A stretch of 64,000 nucleotides of DNA from Thiomicrorhabdus sp. Kp2 (lineage in GTDB: Bacteria > Pseudomonadota > Gammaproteobacteria > Thiomicrospirales > Thiomicrospiraceae): assembly GCF_000478585.1 (NCBI RefSeq), contig NZ_ARWI01000001.1, positions 1,612,001 to 1,676,000 on the forward strand, written 5' to 3'. Positions 54,714 to 63,900 of the stretch are shown one piece after another; position 1 is the stretch's first letter, and each line of letters starts with the position of its first letter. A program made the position numbers and the translations under genes. The notes beneath the pieces were generated by a model. That model was not told the DNA's origin, made no database searches, and saw only the letters and a list, made by a program, of their open reading frames with translations.

Positions 54714-56903
54714 TTAGAACTTCAAATTAAAACCAGCATAGATGCTTCGACCTGCACCAGGAACTGACATTAAAGGTACGCCATTAATATTCATTGTGCC
54801 GCCTTCACCTGTGTAAGCACCACCAGTAGGTAAGTCATAAGCAACGTTAAACAGATTGTCTACACCAAAGTCTAAACGCAGATCTTTGATGGTATAGCTG
54901 GTTTTAAAATTAACCAGGGAGTAACCTGCGGTTTTAAGCTCTTTACGGTTTTCAGATACTTCCGTTTTATCGGTCACCATGACAACTTCAACCATATTGT
55001 TCCAACGATTAATCTTATGCTCTAAACCGATAGTGGCATTAAGAGGCATCATGTTATATAGGTTATCATCGGTATCTAAATTAACACCGCGAGTGTAATT
55101 GATTTTAGTTTTGAGGTTCCAAGAACCAAGCTTATTTTCTGCAAGTTTACGCTTTGAAGCCATATCTATACCATAAATTCGTGCAGATTCATTCACGTAT
55201 TTATAGACACCAAAATCACCACCCATATAGTTTTTAATAAATTCGGCATCAATATAGTTATCAACATGAGAAATGTACGGCATAACTTGAATGTCCCAAG
55301 TTTTGTTATCTGCCGAATGCCAATTCATATTTGCACTTAAGGTATAGGCGGTTTCAGGTTTAAGGTTTAGGTTACCAACATAACCATGACCGTCGCCATA
55401 GAAATTATTCATAATCGCCGCCATTCCCCAAGTTGACCAAGTGTAGCGTTCATAAAGGTTAGGAGAGCGAACTTGACGAGCTAAACCGAAATCCATGTCG
55501 AAAGTATCGCTTGATTTATAGTTTGCCAAAGCCGTCAGATTTAAATTATCATCGGTAATAGAACGGTCTGAAGCATTAAAAGCCGCCGATTCAGTTCCTT
55601 CATTCGTTTGTCCCCACATGCCAAGAACTCTATCGCCATTGTAGCCCTGAACATCTCCAGCATTTGAGTTGACACGTTCATATCTTGCGCCTAAACGAGT
55701 TTTCCATTCTGGAGAGATGTCTTGTTTCAGTTCAGCGAATAGGGCGTAACGGTCACGGGTACCGTTATTGATATTCAAAAATGTGTTGGGTTTCATGCCC
55801 ATTGAATCCATATTGGGTGACCAATAATCATCCAATGTGTATGTTTGTAATTCAGCGCCAATGTTAACTTCGCTTGATTCATTTAAAGGAATAAGAGCAG
55901 ATGCTTTTAAGCCTTGAGTTGTACTCTCAGTATCCATAGGCATTTGTGCAGATCTTTTATAGTCCATGAATGCCATTTCATGATCAACATTTTCATTGTA
56001 GGCTTGAAGGGTAATGTCACCCCAAGACATTGCCTTTTCTAAAGATAGGTTAATTTTAGTGCTTTCGTTTTTGGTCATATCCATACGTTGATTTGGATAT
56101 TGTTGATAAGGCGTGTCTTGTTTAATCACCGTTGCTTTGAAAAGACTGTCATCACCCTTGTAAGCCATACTTAGATTATGGTTTTTCGTTTCATAAGCGG
56201 TACCTGCCACTTCATCTAAATCACTTACGCTACCTTCTGTACCATCTGTAAAAATCGTGGTATTTGTACTTGCAGGAGTTCCTACTGTTTTAAAGTCTTC
56301 AGCGGCATCATAGTTGCCTGACTTAGCGTATGAGCCTTTATAAGTCAGATTAAGCTTATCGCTTGCTGTTGTGACTCTTACATCACCACCAAATGCTTCA
56401 CCATTACTGCGGTAATAGCCTCCAATTTCACCTTCTGTAATTTGTTTACCCTTAGGGGCAAAGATTGGATCATTGGTTTTTACGGCAATGCCACCACCAA
56501 TACTGTCGCCACCCATACTTACAGGGGTAATTCCAGGGTAAATTTCAATAGACTCTACTTGAGACGGTGAGACGTAAGATAAAGGTGTATTCATGTGATT
56601 AGGACATGAAGAGAGAAGTTGCATGCCGTCTACTTGAACATTCAAGCGGTCATCCGCTAATCCTCGAATAACAGGAAAACCAGAAATTGCTCCTGCTTGG
56701 TTAACTGAAACACTTGGAGATTGCTTTAAGATATTAACTACATCACTGGTAGAGCTCGTGTTTGTTTCTATTGCTTCTTTAGAGATTTGTTGCTGATTAA
56801 TCTGTTCAGCCGAACCGATAACTTCAATTTGTGGAAGAGAATCCGCATAAACGGCTGGTGATAATATGCTCGCAATAATTGAGACTAAGAGTTTCTTTTT
56901 CAT
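54714..56903 (-). CDS. OprC-like TonB-dependent copper receptor
   Basis: A 729-residue outer-membrane receptor with signal peptide (cleavage near VYADSLPQ). The plug contains DVVNILKQSPSVSVNQAG, VIRGLADDRLNVQVDG and the segment SSCPNHMNTPLSY. C100xxxM104 in the plug and H308xM310 (DHEMAFM) in the barrel reproduce the CxxxM and HxM ligands of the Pseudomonas copper receptor OprC. The barrel ends in GRSIYAGFNLKF, with the terminal phenylalanine. It is convergent with the PCuAC gene, so together they form an outer-membrane-to-periplasm copper route. The protein is somewhat longer than average for the loop region, which is rich in methionine. Confidence 0.9.
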   Translation of the reverse strand: MKKKLLVSIIASILSPAVYADSLPQIEVIGSAEQINQQQISKEAIETNTSSTSDVVNILKQSPSVSVNQAGAISGFPVIRGLADDRLNVQVDGMQLLSSCPNHMNTPLSYVSPSQVESIEIYPGITPVSMGGDSIGGGIAVKTNDPIFAPKGKQITEGEIGGYYRSNGEAFGGDVRVTTASDKLNLTYKGSYAKSGNYDAAEDFKTVGTPASTNTTIFTDGTEGSVSDLDEVAGTAYETKNHNLSMAYKGDDSLFKATVIKQDTPYQQYPNQRMDMTKNESTKINLSLEKAMSWGDITLQAYNENVDHEMAFMDYKRSAQMPMDTESTTQGLKASALIPLNESSEVNIGAELQTYTLDDYWSPNMDSMGMKPNTFLNINNGTRDRYALFAELKQDISPEWKTRLGARYERVNSNAGDVQGYNGDRVLGMWGQTNEGTESAAFNASDRSITDDNLNLTALANYKSSDTFDMDFGLARQVRSPNLYERYTWSTWGMAAIMNNFYGDGHGYVGNLNLKPETAYTLSANMNWHSADNKTWDIQVMPYISHVDNYIDAEFIKNYMGGDFGVYKYVNESARIYGIDMASKRKLAENKLGSWNLKTKINYTRGVNLDTDDNLYNMMPLNATIGLEHKINRWNNMVEVVMVTDKTEVSENRKELKTAGYSLVNFKTSYTIKDLRLDFGVDNLFNVAYDLPTGGAYTGEGGTMNINGVPLMSVPGAGRSIYAGFNLKF

Positions 56904-57115
56904 GATTAGGGTTTCTTGTTTTGATATTGATTTACAAAATTTAAAACCTTAATTGTTAGATATTTTTAGCAAAAAGAAAATGTGACAAATTGTCGCACAA
57001 ATAATTTTAATGACCTTAGGTTTATTATGGTTTTGTCGAAATGGTTTTACGGGATAGAGTGATTATGAGTAAAAGGATATGTGATTGGGATAAAAAGAAG
57101 CAATTTCAGGTAATA

Positions 57116-57138
57116 AAAAACCCTCTATCAGAGGGTTT
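57116..57138 (-). terminator. Terminator of ridA
   Basis: AAAACCCTCT and AGAGGGTTTT form a 10-bp stem with an ATC loop, followed on the minus strand by a T run. It sits just after the ridA stop. Confidence 0.9.
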
Positions 57139-57154
57139 TAATCGATGTTGATTT

Positions 57155-57541
57155 TTAATAAGAAGATAAAGCCATCACGCCATCCATTTCTACATCGGTG
57201 TCTTTTGGCAGTTGTTTTACGGCAACTGCAGCACGAGCTGGGTATGGCTGTTGAAAGTACTCTGCCATAATCTCGTTAACGGTTGCAAAGTGACTCATGT
57301 CGGTTAAGAAAATATTGAGTTTTGCAATGTCTTGTAAAGAACCGCCAGCCGCTTCACAGACCGCACTTAGGTTTTTAAATACCTGATGAATGCGTTCTGA
57401 AATGTCGCCCTCTCTTAGTTCCATGGTTTCTGGAATTAAGGCAATTTGTCCTGATAGGTAAACCGTATTACCAATACGAACCGCTTGAGAGTAAGTTCCA
57501 ATTGCTTGAGGAGCATTTTCTGTAGCTATAACTTCGCGCAT
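57155..57541 (-). CDS. ridA: RidA family reactive imine deaminase
   Basis: A 128-residue protein of the RidA (YjgF) family, which hydrolyses reactive enamine/imine intermediates from PLP enzymes. The signatures [26 protein letters not shown] and the catalytic-arginine segment [16 protein letters not shown] are present. Length is exactly typical. It is divergent from cbbL, separated by a 346-base AT-rich region. It has no obvious link with the carboxysome operon. Confidence 0.96.
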   Translation of the reverse strand: MREVIATENAPQAIGTYSQAVRIGNTVYLSGQIALIPETMELREGDISERIHQVFKNLSAVCEAAGGSLQDIAKLNIFLTDMSHFATVNEIMAEYFQQPYPARAAVAVKQLPKDTDVEMDGVMALSSY

Positions 57542-57887
57542 GAATTTTCCTTTAATGTATGAGGTTTAATCTTAAAAAGCATTGTAACCAAAATTCAAAT
57601 TATGCGTTCAATTTTGATTTTTTAAGAATGTAAATCATTTTTTTATTAAAAAAATACATTTTTTCTTTTTATTTTTTATAAAAATTTAAGAAATTCTATA
57701 GGTTTTCTTTTTTAAATAAAGTTCTATTATATCAATAGTTTATTGGTATTTTTTCAAGCTAATAAGTTTCTATGTATTGAGAATCCTCAATAAATTTCAT
57801 CGGTTCTTTCAATTAGTCAATATATCAGCCCCTCTATAACATTGAGCTCGAATCTAATTCAACTCCAAACCTTAGAGGAGAAATTTT
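57542..57887 (+). promoter_or_regulatory. AT-rich control region upstream of cbbL
   Basis: 346 bases, very AT-rich between 57595 and 57770 with long A and T tracts. It contains a LysR-type box (57776-57791), a weak promoter (TTAGTC at 57813, 16-bp spacer, TATAAC at 57835) and the strong ribosome binding site GAGGAG before the cbbL ATG. Both cbbL and ridA must start here. Confidence 0.65.
57776..57791. promoter_or_regulatory. Candidate LysR-type (CbbR) box
   Basis: ATTGAGAATCCTCAAT has the inverted arms ATTGAG/CTCAAT and fits the T-N11-A rule of LysR-type regulators. It is about 100 bases before cbbL. CbbR is the usual activator of such operons, but no cbbR gene is in this window. Confidence 0.5.
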
Positions 57888-59300
57888 ATGTCTACACAAA
57901 CTTTTGATGCAGGTGTTCAGGATTACCAATTAACTTATTGGACTCCTGACTATACACCATTGGATACAGATTTATTAGCGTGTTTCAAAGTAACACCACA
58001 AGAAGGTGTTCCACGTGAAGAAGCAGCTGCTGCGGTAGCGGCAGAAAGTTCAACAGGAACCTGGACGACAGTATGGACAGATCTTCTGTCTGATATGGAG
58101 TACTACAAAGGGCGTTGTTACCGAATTGAAGATGTTCCTGGTGACAGTAAAGCATTTTATGCGTTCATTGCATACCCATTAGATCTTTTTGAAGAAGGAT
58201 CAGTGGTTAACGTATTGACCTCGTTAGTGGGTAACGTTTTCGGATTTAAAGCGGTTCGTGCTTTACGTTTAGAAGATATTCGTTTCCCAGTCGCCTTTGT
58301 TAAAACATGTAAAGGGCCACCAGCAGGTATTCAAGTTGAGCGTGACAAGTTAAACAAATATGGTCGTCCAATGTTGGGTTGTACCATCAAACCAAAACTT
58401 GGTTTATCGGCAAAAAACTACGGTCGTGCAGTTTATGAATGTCTTCGTGGTGGTCTAGATTTGACTAAAGATGATGAAAACATTAACTCACAACCTTTCC
58501 AACGCTGGCAGAACCGCTTTGAGTTTGTTGCCGAAGCGGTGGATAAAGCAACTGAAGAGACAGGGGAGCGTAAGGGTCACTATTTAAACGTGACTGCTGG
58601 AACGGTTGAAGACATGATGAGACGTGCCGAGTTTGCTAAAGAGCTCGGTCAGCCAATTATCATGCATGACTTCTTAACAGCTGGTTTTACAGCAAACACA
58701 ACACTAGCAAACTGGTGTCGTGAAAACGGTATGTTATTGCACATTCACCGTGCAATGCACGCGGTAATAGACCGTAGCCCAACACATGGTATTCATTTCC
58801 GTGTATTAGCTAAGTGTCTACGTTTGTCAGGTGGTGACCACCTTCATACAGGTACGGTTGTTGGTAAGTTGGAAGGGGATCGTGCTGCGACTCTAGGTTT
58901 TGTTGATTTACTTCGTGAAGACTTCATTCCAGAAGATCGTTCTCGCGGTATCTTCTTTGACCAAGATTGGGCTTCGATGCCAGGTGTCTTCGCCGTAGCA
59001 TCAGGTGGTATCCACGTATGGCACATGCCAGCATTGGTTAACATCTTTGGTGATGACTCAGTTCTTCAGTTTGGTGGTGGTACGCAAGGTCATCCAGGCG
59101 GTAACGCAGCGGGTGCCGCAGCAAACCGTGTGGCTTTAGAAGCTTGTGTTAAAGCACGTAACGAAGGCCGTGATTTAGAGAGAGAAGGTGGTGACATTCT
59201 TCGTGATGCAGCACGTCACAGTAAAGAATTAGCTGTAGCACTAGAGACTTGGAAAGAGATCAAGTTTGAATATGACACCGTAGATAAGTTAGATGGTTAG
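57888..59300 (+). CDS. cbbL: RuBisCO large subunit, form IA (carboxysomal)
   Basis: Fixes CO2 on ribulose-1,5-bisphosphate. 470 residues. The active-site block [20 protein letters not shown] carries the lysine that is carbamylated, with [16 protein letters not shown] before it. Loop 6 is seen as [13 protein letters not shown] and the phosphate-binding [20 protein letters not shown] at the C-terminal half. The position at the head of csoS genes makes it the carboxysomal (form IAc) enzyme. Start ATG at 57888 with GAGGAG. It leads the operon. Confidence 0.99.
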   Translation: MSTQTFDAGVQDYQLTYWTPDYTPLDTDLLACFKVTPQEGVPREEAAAAVAAESSTGTWTTVWTDLLSDMEYYKGRCYRIEDVPGDSKAFYAFIAYPLDLFEEGSVVNVLTSLVGNVFGFKAVRALRLEDIRFPVAFVKTCKGPPAGIQVERDKLNKYGRPMLGCTIKPKLGLSAKNYGRAVYECLRGGLDLTKDDENINSQPFQRWQNRFEFVAEAVDKATEETGERKGHYLNVTAGTVEDMMRRAEFAKELGQPIIMHDFLTAGFTANTTLANWCRENGMLLHIHRAMHAVIDRSPTHGIHFRVLAKCLRLSGGDHLHTGTVVGKLEGDRAATLGFVDLLREDFIPEDRSRGIFFDQDWASMPGVFAVASGGIHVWHMPALVNIFGDDSVLQFGGGTQGHPGGNAAGAAANRVALEACVKARNEGRDLEREGGDILRDAARHSKELAVALETWKEIKFEYDTVDKLDG

Positions 59301-59361
59301 ATGCGGGTTAATTCTAGCTTGAACCATGAAAGCACTTTATTCCAATTGAAGGAGATTACAA

Positions 59362-59706
59362 ATGAGTAACTTACAGACTGATGATTATCGTACTAAGTAT
59401 ACGCTTGAGACCTTTTCATTTCTTCCGGACATGAATGCAGATGAAATTTATGACCAAATTGTATACATCATCAACCAAGGTTGGACGCCAGCTCTAGAGC
59501 ATGAAGAGCCAGCAAAAGCAGCTCGACATTACTGGGGTATGTGGAAACTACCATTCTTTGGAATGCGTGATCCAAACTTAGTTTTAGCAGAGATTGAGGC
59601 TTGTCGCCAGGCCTATCCTGATCACCTGATTCGTGTAATTGGTTATGACAATTACACTCAGTGTCAGGGACACAACTTTGTGGTATATCGCCCAAGAGGC
59701 ATGTAA
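59362..59706 (+). CDS. cbbS: RuBisCO small subunit
   Basis: A 114-residue small subunit, which caps the CbbL octamer. It has [18 protein letters not shown], the [10 protein letters not shown] segment, [15 protein letters not shown] and the C-terminal [19 protein letters not shown]. The ribosome binding site AAGGAG is present. 61 bases separate it from cbbL and 48 from csoS2. A CAGGCCTA partial copy of the motif lies at 59608. Confidence 0.98.
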   Translation: MSNLQTDDYRTKYTLETFSFLPDMNADEIYDQIVYIINQGWTPALEHEEPAKAARHYWGMWKLPFFGMRDPNLVLAEIEACRQAYPDHLIRVIGYDNYTQCQGHNFVVYRPRGM

Positions 59707-59754
59707 ATCAAAGTTGTAACAAACCTAAGCAATGAATAAAGGGAGGCCTTTAGC

Positions 59755-61812
59755 ATGAGTGCAATGACAAACAACACGACAAGTGGACGCTCGCAAGCTA
59801 TGGCACATCGTAAATCAAGAGTTTCTGGTGGTAATAAATCACCAGCGATTCCAACCAGAACTAAGCGTGCTCCAAGTACGCCAGTGGAAGCAATTGCAGA
59901 GCCTGCAAAAGCACCGCTGCAGACGGTTGGTGAGCCTTTAAGCCGAAGACCTGTTCGTCCTTCTCAGCCAGTAACGGTTGCAGAAGGAAGAGAGGCCGCT
60001 AAGCAAAAAAGGAAGCAAATGATGCGCGGACAAGCGACGAGCTCTCAGCCTCAATCACAAGCTAAGGCAAGGGAGAAGAAAAAACCTGAGCCAATTATTG
60101 AACCTCGCGAACGTACTGAGTCAAAAGCGAGCCGAGCAGATGCTTCTGGACGCAGAAACCCTGTTAAATCAACGCAAGTTGCAGATAACAGTGGTCGAAA
60201 AATGTCTAAGGCAAGACGTAAGGCTTTGACCAAAGGTAAGTCTGGTGAAGCAGCTTACAAGAGTAAAGCTGGTCAAGCAGGTTCTTTAGCTAAGCTAAGT
60301 AACCCTGACGCTTCAACTCGAGATATTGCACGTTCAGTGAGAGCAGAACGTTGTACTAAAGGTAAATCTGGTTGTAGCAGCTCTACTGAAAGCTCAGTTA
60401 AGCGTCAGAGTCGTAAACCACGCTCTAACAACGCACCTGAAAAAGTGGGTATTTCTGAAACTTTAAGTGGTCAAGAAGTATCGGGTACTCAGCTAGGCCA
60501 AGGTCAATTGACTGGAGCTGAAACTGGGGCATGTCAATTGGTAAGTGGAACGGAATATTTAGGAACGGAAGAGTTTAAAGCACATTGCTCTGAAAGCCCT
60601 AAAGCATCACCATCCAAAGTAACCATGACGCAAACCACACGTGGTCAAACGATTAGCGGTAACAGAATGGGTCAAGACCAAGCTGTTACTGGCAATCGTC
60701 AAGGTCAATGTTCTGGTATCACTGGTACTGAATATTTACCTGCTGATCAAAGTGCGCTGTTTTGTTCAGAGCAATCGGGACAGACAAGTACAACAAAAAC
60801 AGGGTTTAGCATTAACCCAGGCCCTTCAATTAAGGGGGCAAAAAAGCCTTTAGAAGCAGCGATTGAAAGTGTTTCTAAAGTGAGCGGTGGTAATGAATAT
60901 CCTGCAATGTCAGGTTCTATTCAGCCAAGCTCAGGCAATACTGCAAAAGCGCCTCAAAAAGTAGTGATGTCGAATACCTTTGCAGGAAATACGACAACAG
61001 GTACTCAAGTAGGGCGTACACAAGAAGTAACTGGTGATGAACGTGGTTATTGCAAGTCGGTAACGGGTACAGGTTATCAGGGTAAAGAAGAAGTGGAAAC
61101 AATTTGTCAGACTTCAGCTCCTGAAACCACACCTCAAAAGGTGAATGTATCGGGTACCTTTGCAGGACAAACCATTACAGGTGACCGCAGTGGTGGCAAT
61201 AGCAATATTACAGGTGGAGAAGCAGGTCGTTGTAAAGCGGTAAGTGGAACACCGTACATGGGAAAAGAGTCGTTTGCTAACAGTTGTTCAACAGATGAAC
61301 AAGCTGCAGCTCAAAAAAAAACCGCTCCTATTGACCGCCAATTTGGTCATGCCTTAACAGGTGTGCAGCCTGGCCCACAAGGTTTAACGGGGGCACAAAA
61401 AGGCGCGTGTGAATTGGTATCAGGCACGCATTATCAAGGTGCTGATCAAATGAGCACAATGTGTCAAACGGCAAATGCCGCTAACCCTGGAGAATCGGAT
61501 TTTCCGGTAATGATGGGGCAAGCTGCTGCTGTAGATATGTCACAACCTTTACCAACTGCTGAGCCAGTTGCACCAGCAAGCAGAATCACTGGAGATGGTT
61601 GGGATAGAGGTTCTAAAGTAACGGGTACCGATGGACCTTTTGCAACGCAGCGTAATCCTTCAATTAGAGGGGGTGCAATGCAAACTCCAATGGGTGCAGC
61701 GAACTTTAGACCTGAAACCATGCAACCTGTTCCGCAGAGCCCAATAACAGGGTCTTCGGGTAACACTGGTGAAGGAGCCAAGGTGACTTTGACTGGCGGA
61801 GCCAGAGCATAG
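59755..61812 (+). CDS. csoS2: Carboxysome assembly scaffold CsoS2
   Basis: An intrinsically disordered 685-residue scaffold that links RuBisCO to the shell. The N-terminal third has basic repeats (AAKQKRKQMMRGQ, KMSKARRKALTKGKSG, AERCTKGKSG) that bind RuBisCO. The middle has four full repeats of the KV..S.T..GQ...G..G / TG...G.C..V.GT.Y pattern, starting near residues 228, 284, 402 and 462, each with conserved cysteines. The C-terminal part, anchoring to the shell, contains one more repeat and ends GEGAKVTLTGGARA. Between the last full repeat and the C-terminal part is an A9 slippery run (61313-61321) that predicts a short form. GGGAGG ribosome binding site. Confidence 0.96.
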   Translation: MSAMTNNTTSGRSQAMAHRKSRVSGGNKSPAIPTRTKRAPSTPVEAIAEPAKAPLQTVGEPLSRRPVRPSQPVTVAEGREAAKQKRKQMMRGQATSSQPQSQAKAREKKKPEPIIEPRERTESKASRADASGRRNPVKSTQVADNSGRKMSKARRKALTKGKSGEAAYKSKAGQAGSLAKLSNPDASTRDIARSVRAERCTKGKSGCSSSTESSVKRQSRKPRSNNAPEKVGISETLSGQEVSGTQLGQGQLTGAETGACQLVSGTEYLGTEEFKAHCSESPKASPSKVTMTQTTRGQTISGNRMGQDQAVTGNRQGQCSGITGTEYLPADQSALFCSEQSGQTSTTKTGFSINPGPSIKGAKKPLEAAIESVSKVSGGNEYPAMSGSIQPSSGNTAKAPQKVVMSNTFAGNTTTGTQVGRTQEVTGDERGYCKSVTGTGYQGKEEVETICQTSAPETTPQKVNVSGTFAGQTITGDRSGGNSNITGGEAGRCKAVSGTPYMGKESFANSCSTDEQAAAQKKTAPIDRQFGHALTGVQPGPQGLTGAQKGACELVSGTHYQGADQMSTMCQTANAANPGESDFPVMMGQAAAVDMSQPLPTAEPVAPASRITGDGWDRGSKVTGTDGPFATQRNPSIRGGAMQTPMGAANFRPETMQPVPQSPITGSSGNTGEGAKVTLTGGARA
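61312..61349 (+). promoter_or_regulatory. Predicted -1 programmed frameshift site in csoS2
   Basis: In frame, codons CAA AAA AAA ACC (61312-61323) contain the heptamer A AAA AAA, the classical -1 slip pattern. A -1 shift would read AAC CGC TCC TAT and then stop at TGA, giving a product of about 526 residues, lacking the C-terminal shell anchor. A small TGACC/GGTCA stem (61332-61349) follows. It matches the known two-isoform behaviour of CsoS2 (CsoS2A and CsoS2B). Confidence 0.7.
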
Positions 61813-61833
61813 TCTAAGTAATAGGTGAATAAG

Positions 61834-63351
61834 ATGTTAAACGCAAAAACCCGCGAAAAATCATTGTTCTGGCGTACTTATCCACTGCCAGCAAATGTTG
61901 TGAAGCAGATACAAGGAGAAGCTTCAGAAGGTTTGAATAAAGCATCTAATGATGGAAAACCAGGTGTTCACGCTTTGGTAAATGCATCACAAAATGCCCA
62001 ATTACGTGATTATGAAGTACGTATTAAAGCTGGGTTTGATGAGATTAAATCGGTTGTACAACATTTAATTGTGCAGCAGAAACGTAACGATTTTGAGCAA
62101 TGGGCTCAGCAGACAATTAAACAAAAACTGGGTATTACCCTAAGCCAAAAACAAGTTGAAGAGAGTCTTAGCCAGAAGTTCGATAGCAATGTTTTATATG
62201 GCCAATGTGTTTTTAACCAGTTTATGTCAATGTCTAAGGAGTTTTTTGAACAAGATCCGTTACACGGTCAAAACAAATTACAGGCAGAGCGTCTTTTTAA
62301 AGATGCGGGTTTTCACGCCGTCGGTGTTGCACCATGTGCCGATGGACGTTTAGCACACATTATTAGTTATGTATTACGGTTGCCTTATTCGGTAACCAGA
62401 AGAAAAGCACATGCTGGAGCTCTGTTTGATGTGAGTGAAAGCGTACGTAACTGGGTCTTTATTGAACATAGCCGTTTTCGTGATGGCATACCAAATTCAA
62501 GTGAAGAGCCAACAAAATATTTAAAAATTGCAGTGTATCACTACTCAAAATCAGATCCACACCACCAAGGTTGTGCGGCTCATGGTAGTGATGATGCCAA
62601 AGCGGCAGAGGCAGCTTTAACGAAATTGAAAGATTTCCGCCAAGCAATCGAAAATCGTTTTGGATGCGGGTCAACCGTACAAACACTGCTTATTGGAATG
62701 AATACGGATGACGATAGTCTGAAGATACACGTTCCAAACCAACAAGGGAAAGTGTGTTTAAAACGTTTTGTAGAAACGGATGCACTTTTCCAACAAACAA
62801 CCAATATGAATTCTGAGCAAGCCAGAATCAAGATTGAACAAGCGGTAGAGCAATGTAACCCAGAGTTAGGCTCAACCGCACCAGTTGAATCGATGAATAA
62901 ACTGATTGCTTGGTTCATTGAGAATAATTTTTCTCAGATTGCGTATGTACAAGAGTATGAAAACGGATGTTATTCAGACATTGGACACGCAGAAAGATTT
63001 ATCGGCATTGGTAACGGATTTGAAGAAGTACAGCTTCGTAACCTAACTTACTACAGCTATTTGGATACGGTTGAGGAAGGATTAAATGATGTCAATGTCG
63101 GGATTAAGATTTTTACCGGTCTTAATCTTAAAAATGGCTGGCCAATTCCCATCATTATCCGCTGTGATTATGACGGAAGAGTACCAGGTTCTAAAGACAG
63201 AGCTGAAGACAAAGCCAGACGAATTGAACAAGCGTTACACGATCGTTACACCGATTTATCGGCAAATGGTCAACTACAAACCCTTTGTACTTTAAGGGAT
63301 AACACCGGAAATCAACCAGCTGAGAAGTTACCAGGCCTGGTGATTCTGTAA
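61834..63351 (+). CDS. csoSCA: Carboxysomal carbonic anhydrase CsoSCA
   Basis: A beta-class-derived carbonic anhydrase (CsoS3), converting bicarbonate to CO2 inside the shell. 505 residues from ATG 61834 (AGGTG six bases before it); a GTG three codons earlier is possible. The catalytic domain shows APCADGRLAH with a zinc cysteine and DR dyad-like residues, VYHYSKSDPHHQGCAAHG with the zinc histidine and cysteine, and the symmetric C-terminal half. The N-terminal SLFWRTYPLPANVVKQI is the segment thought to bind RuBisCO. The 3' end contains palindrome copy 11 (PGLV). Confidence 0.96.
   Translation: MLNAKTREKSLFWRTYPLPANVVKQIQGEASEGLNKASNDGKPGVHALVNASQNAQLRDYEVRIKAGFDEIKSVVQHLIVQQKRNDFEQWAQQTIKQKLGITLSQKQVEESLSQKFDSNVLYGQCVFNQFMSMSKEFFEQDPLHGQNKLQAERLFKDAGFHAVGVAPCADGRLAHIISYVLRLPYSVTRRKAHAGALFDVSESVRNWVFIEHSRFRDGIPNSSEEPTKYLKIAVYHYSKSDPHHQGCAAHGSDDAKAAEAALTKLKDFRQAIENRFGCGSTVQTLLIGMNTDDDSLKIHVPNQQGKVCLKRFVETDALFQQTTNMNSEQARIKIEQAVEQCNPELGSTAPVESMNKLIAWFIENNFSQIAYVQEYENGCYSDIGHAERFIGIGNGFEEVQLRNLTYYSYLDTVEEGLNDVNVGIKIFTGLNLKNGWPIPIIIRCDYDGRVPGSKDRAEDKARRIEQALHDRYTDLSANGQLQTLCTLRDNTGNQPAEKLPGLVIL
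63329..63342. repeat. Palindrome core ACCAGGCCTGGT, copy 11
   Basis: TACCAGGCCTGGTG: perfect 12-bp core at the 3' end of csoSCA. Confidence 0.9.
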
Positions 63352-63367
63352 CAACAAGGAGGATTGG

Positions 63368-63640
63368 ATGAAGATATTTCAAGTTGAAAAAACCCTGGTC
63401 TCCACCAACCGAATCGCCAGTATGGAACATAAGCCCTTATTGGTGGTAGCCGAAAAGGCAGGTGGAACTCCACAAGTTGCAGTCGATCCAGTTGGCTGTA
63501 AGCCAGGGGATTGGGTGTTATGTGTAGGGAGTTCGGCGGCACGTGATGCCAGTGGGATTAAGGGATATCCAAGTGATTTAACCATAGTTGGAATCATTGA
63601 CCGATGGGAGGTGAATAACGATGGAGATTCATCAAGTTAA
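63368..63640 (+). CDS. csoS4A: Carboxysome shell vertex protein CsoS4A
   Basis: A 90-residue bacterial microcompartment vertex (BMV, CcmL/EutN-type) protein that caps the pentameric vertices. It shows VEKTLVSTNRIASMEHKPLLVV, DPVGCKPGDWVLC and GSSAARDASGIKGYPSDLTIVGIID. AGGAGG lies eight bases before its ATG. It overlaps csoS4B by 20 bases, a common arrangement of the two genes. Confidence 0.97.
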   Translation: MKIFQVEKTLVSTNRIASMEHKPLLVVAEKAGGTPQVAVDPVGCKPGDWVLCVGSSAARDASGIKGYPSDLTIVGIIDRWEVNNDGDSSS

Positions 63641-63875
63641 ACAACGATTGATTATGACCAGTCGACTTGATGGTTTAGGACACCTTCCAGTAAAGGTTTT
63701 ACAAAGTGTATCTGGATCGACCTTAGTCGCTTTAGATCCGATTGGTGTAAAAAATGGAGATTGGGTTTTTACCATCGCCAACTCTGCAGCGAGAACCGCC
63801 GCAGGCGACGACAAAATTTTAACCGACTTAACGGTAGCCGGCATTATTGATAACTGGCAACCGCACACAAATTAG
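63621..63875 (+). CDS. csoS4B: Carboxysome shell vertex protein CsoS4B
   Basis: Second BMV vertex protein, 84 residues, similar to CsoS4A: VKQRLIMTSRLDGLGHLPVKVL, DPIGVKNGDWVFTIANSAAR and DLTVAGIIDNW. The ATG at 63621 lies within the end of csoS4A. A 25-base gap with CAGGAGA leads to the next gene. Confidence 0.96.
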   Translation: MEIHQVKQRLIMTSRLDGLGHLPVKVLQSVSGSTLVALDPIGVKNGDWVFTIANSAARTAAGDDKILTDLTVAGIIDNWQPHTN

Positions 63876-63900
63876 TAAATGAAGTAACAGGAGAAATATC

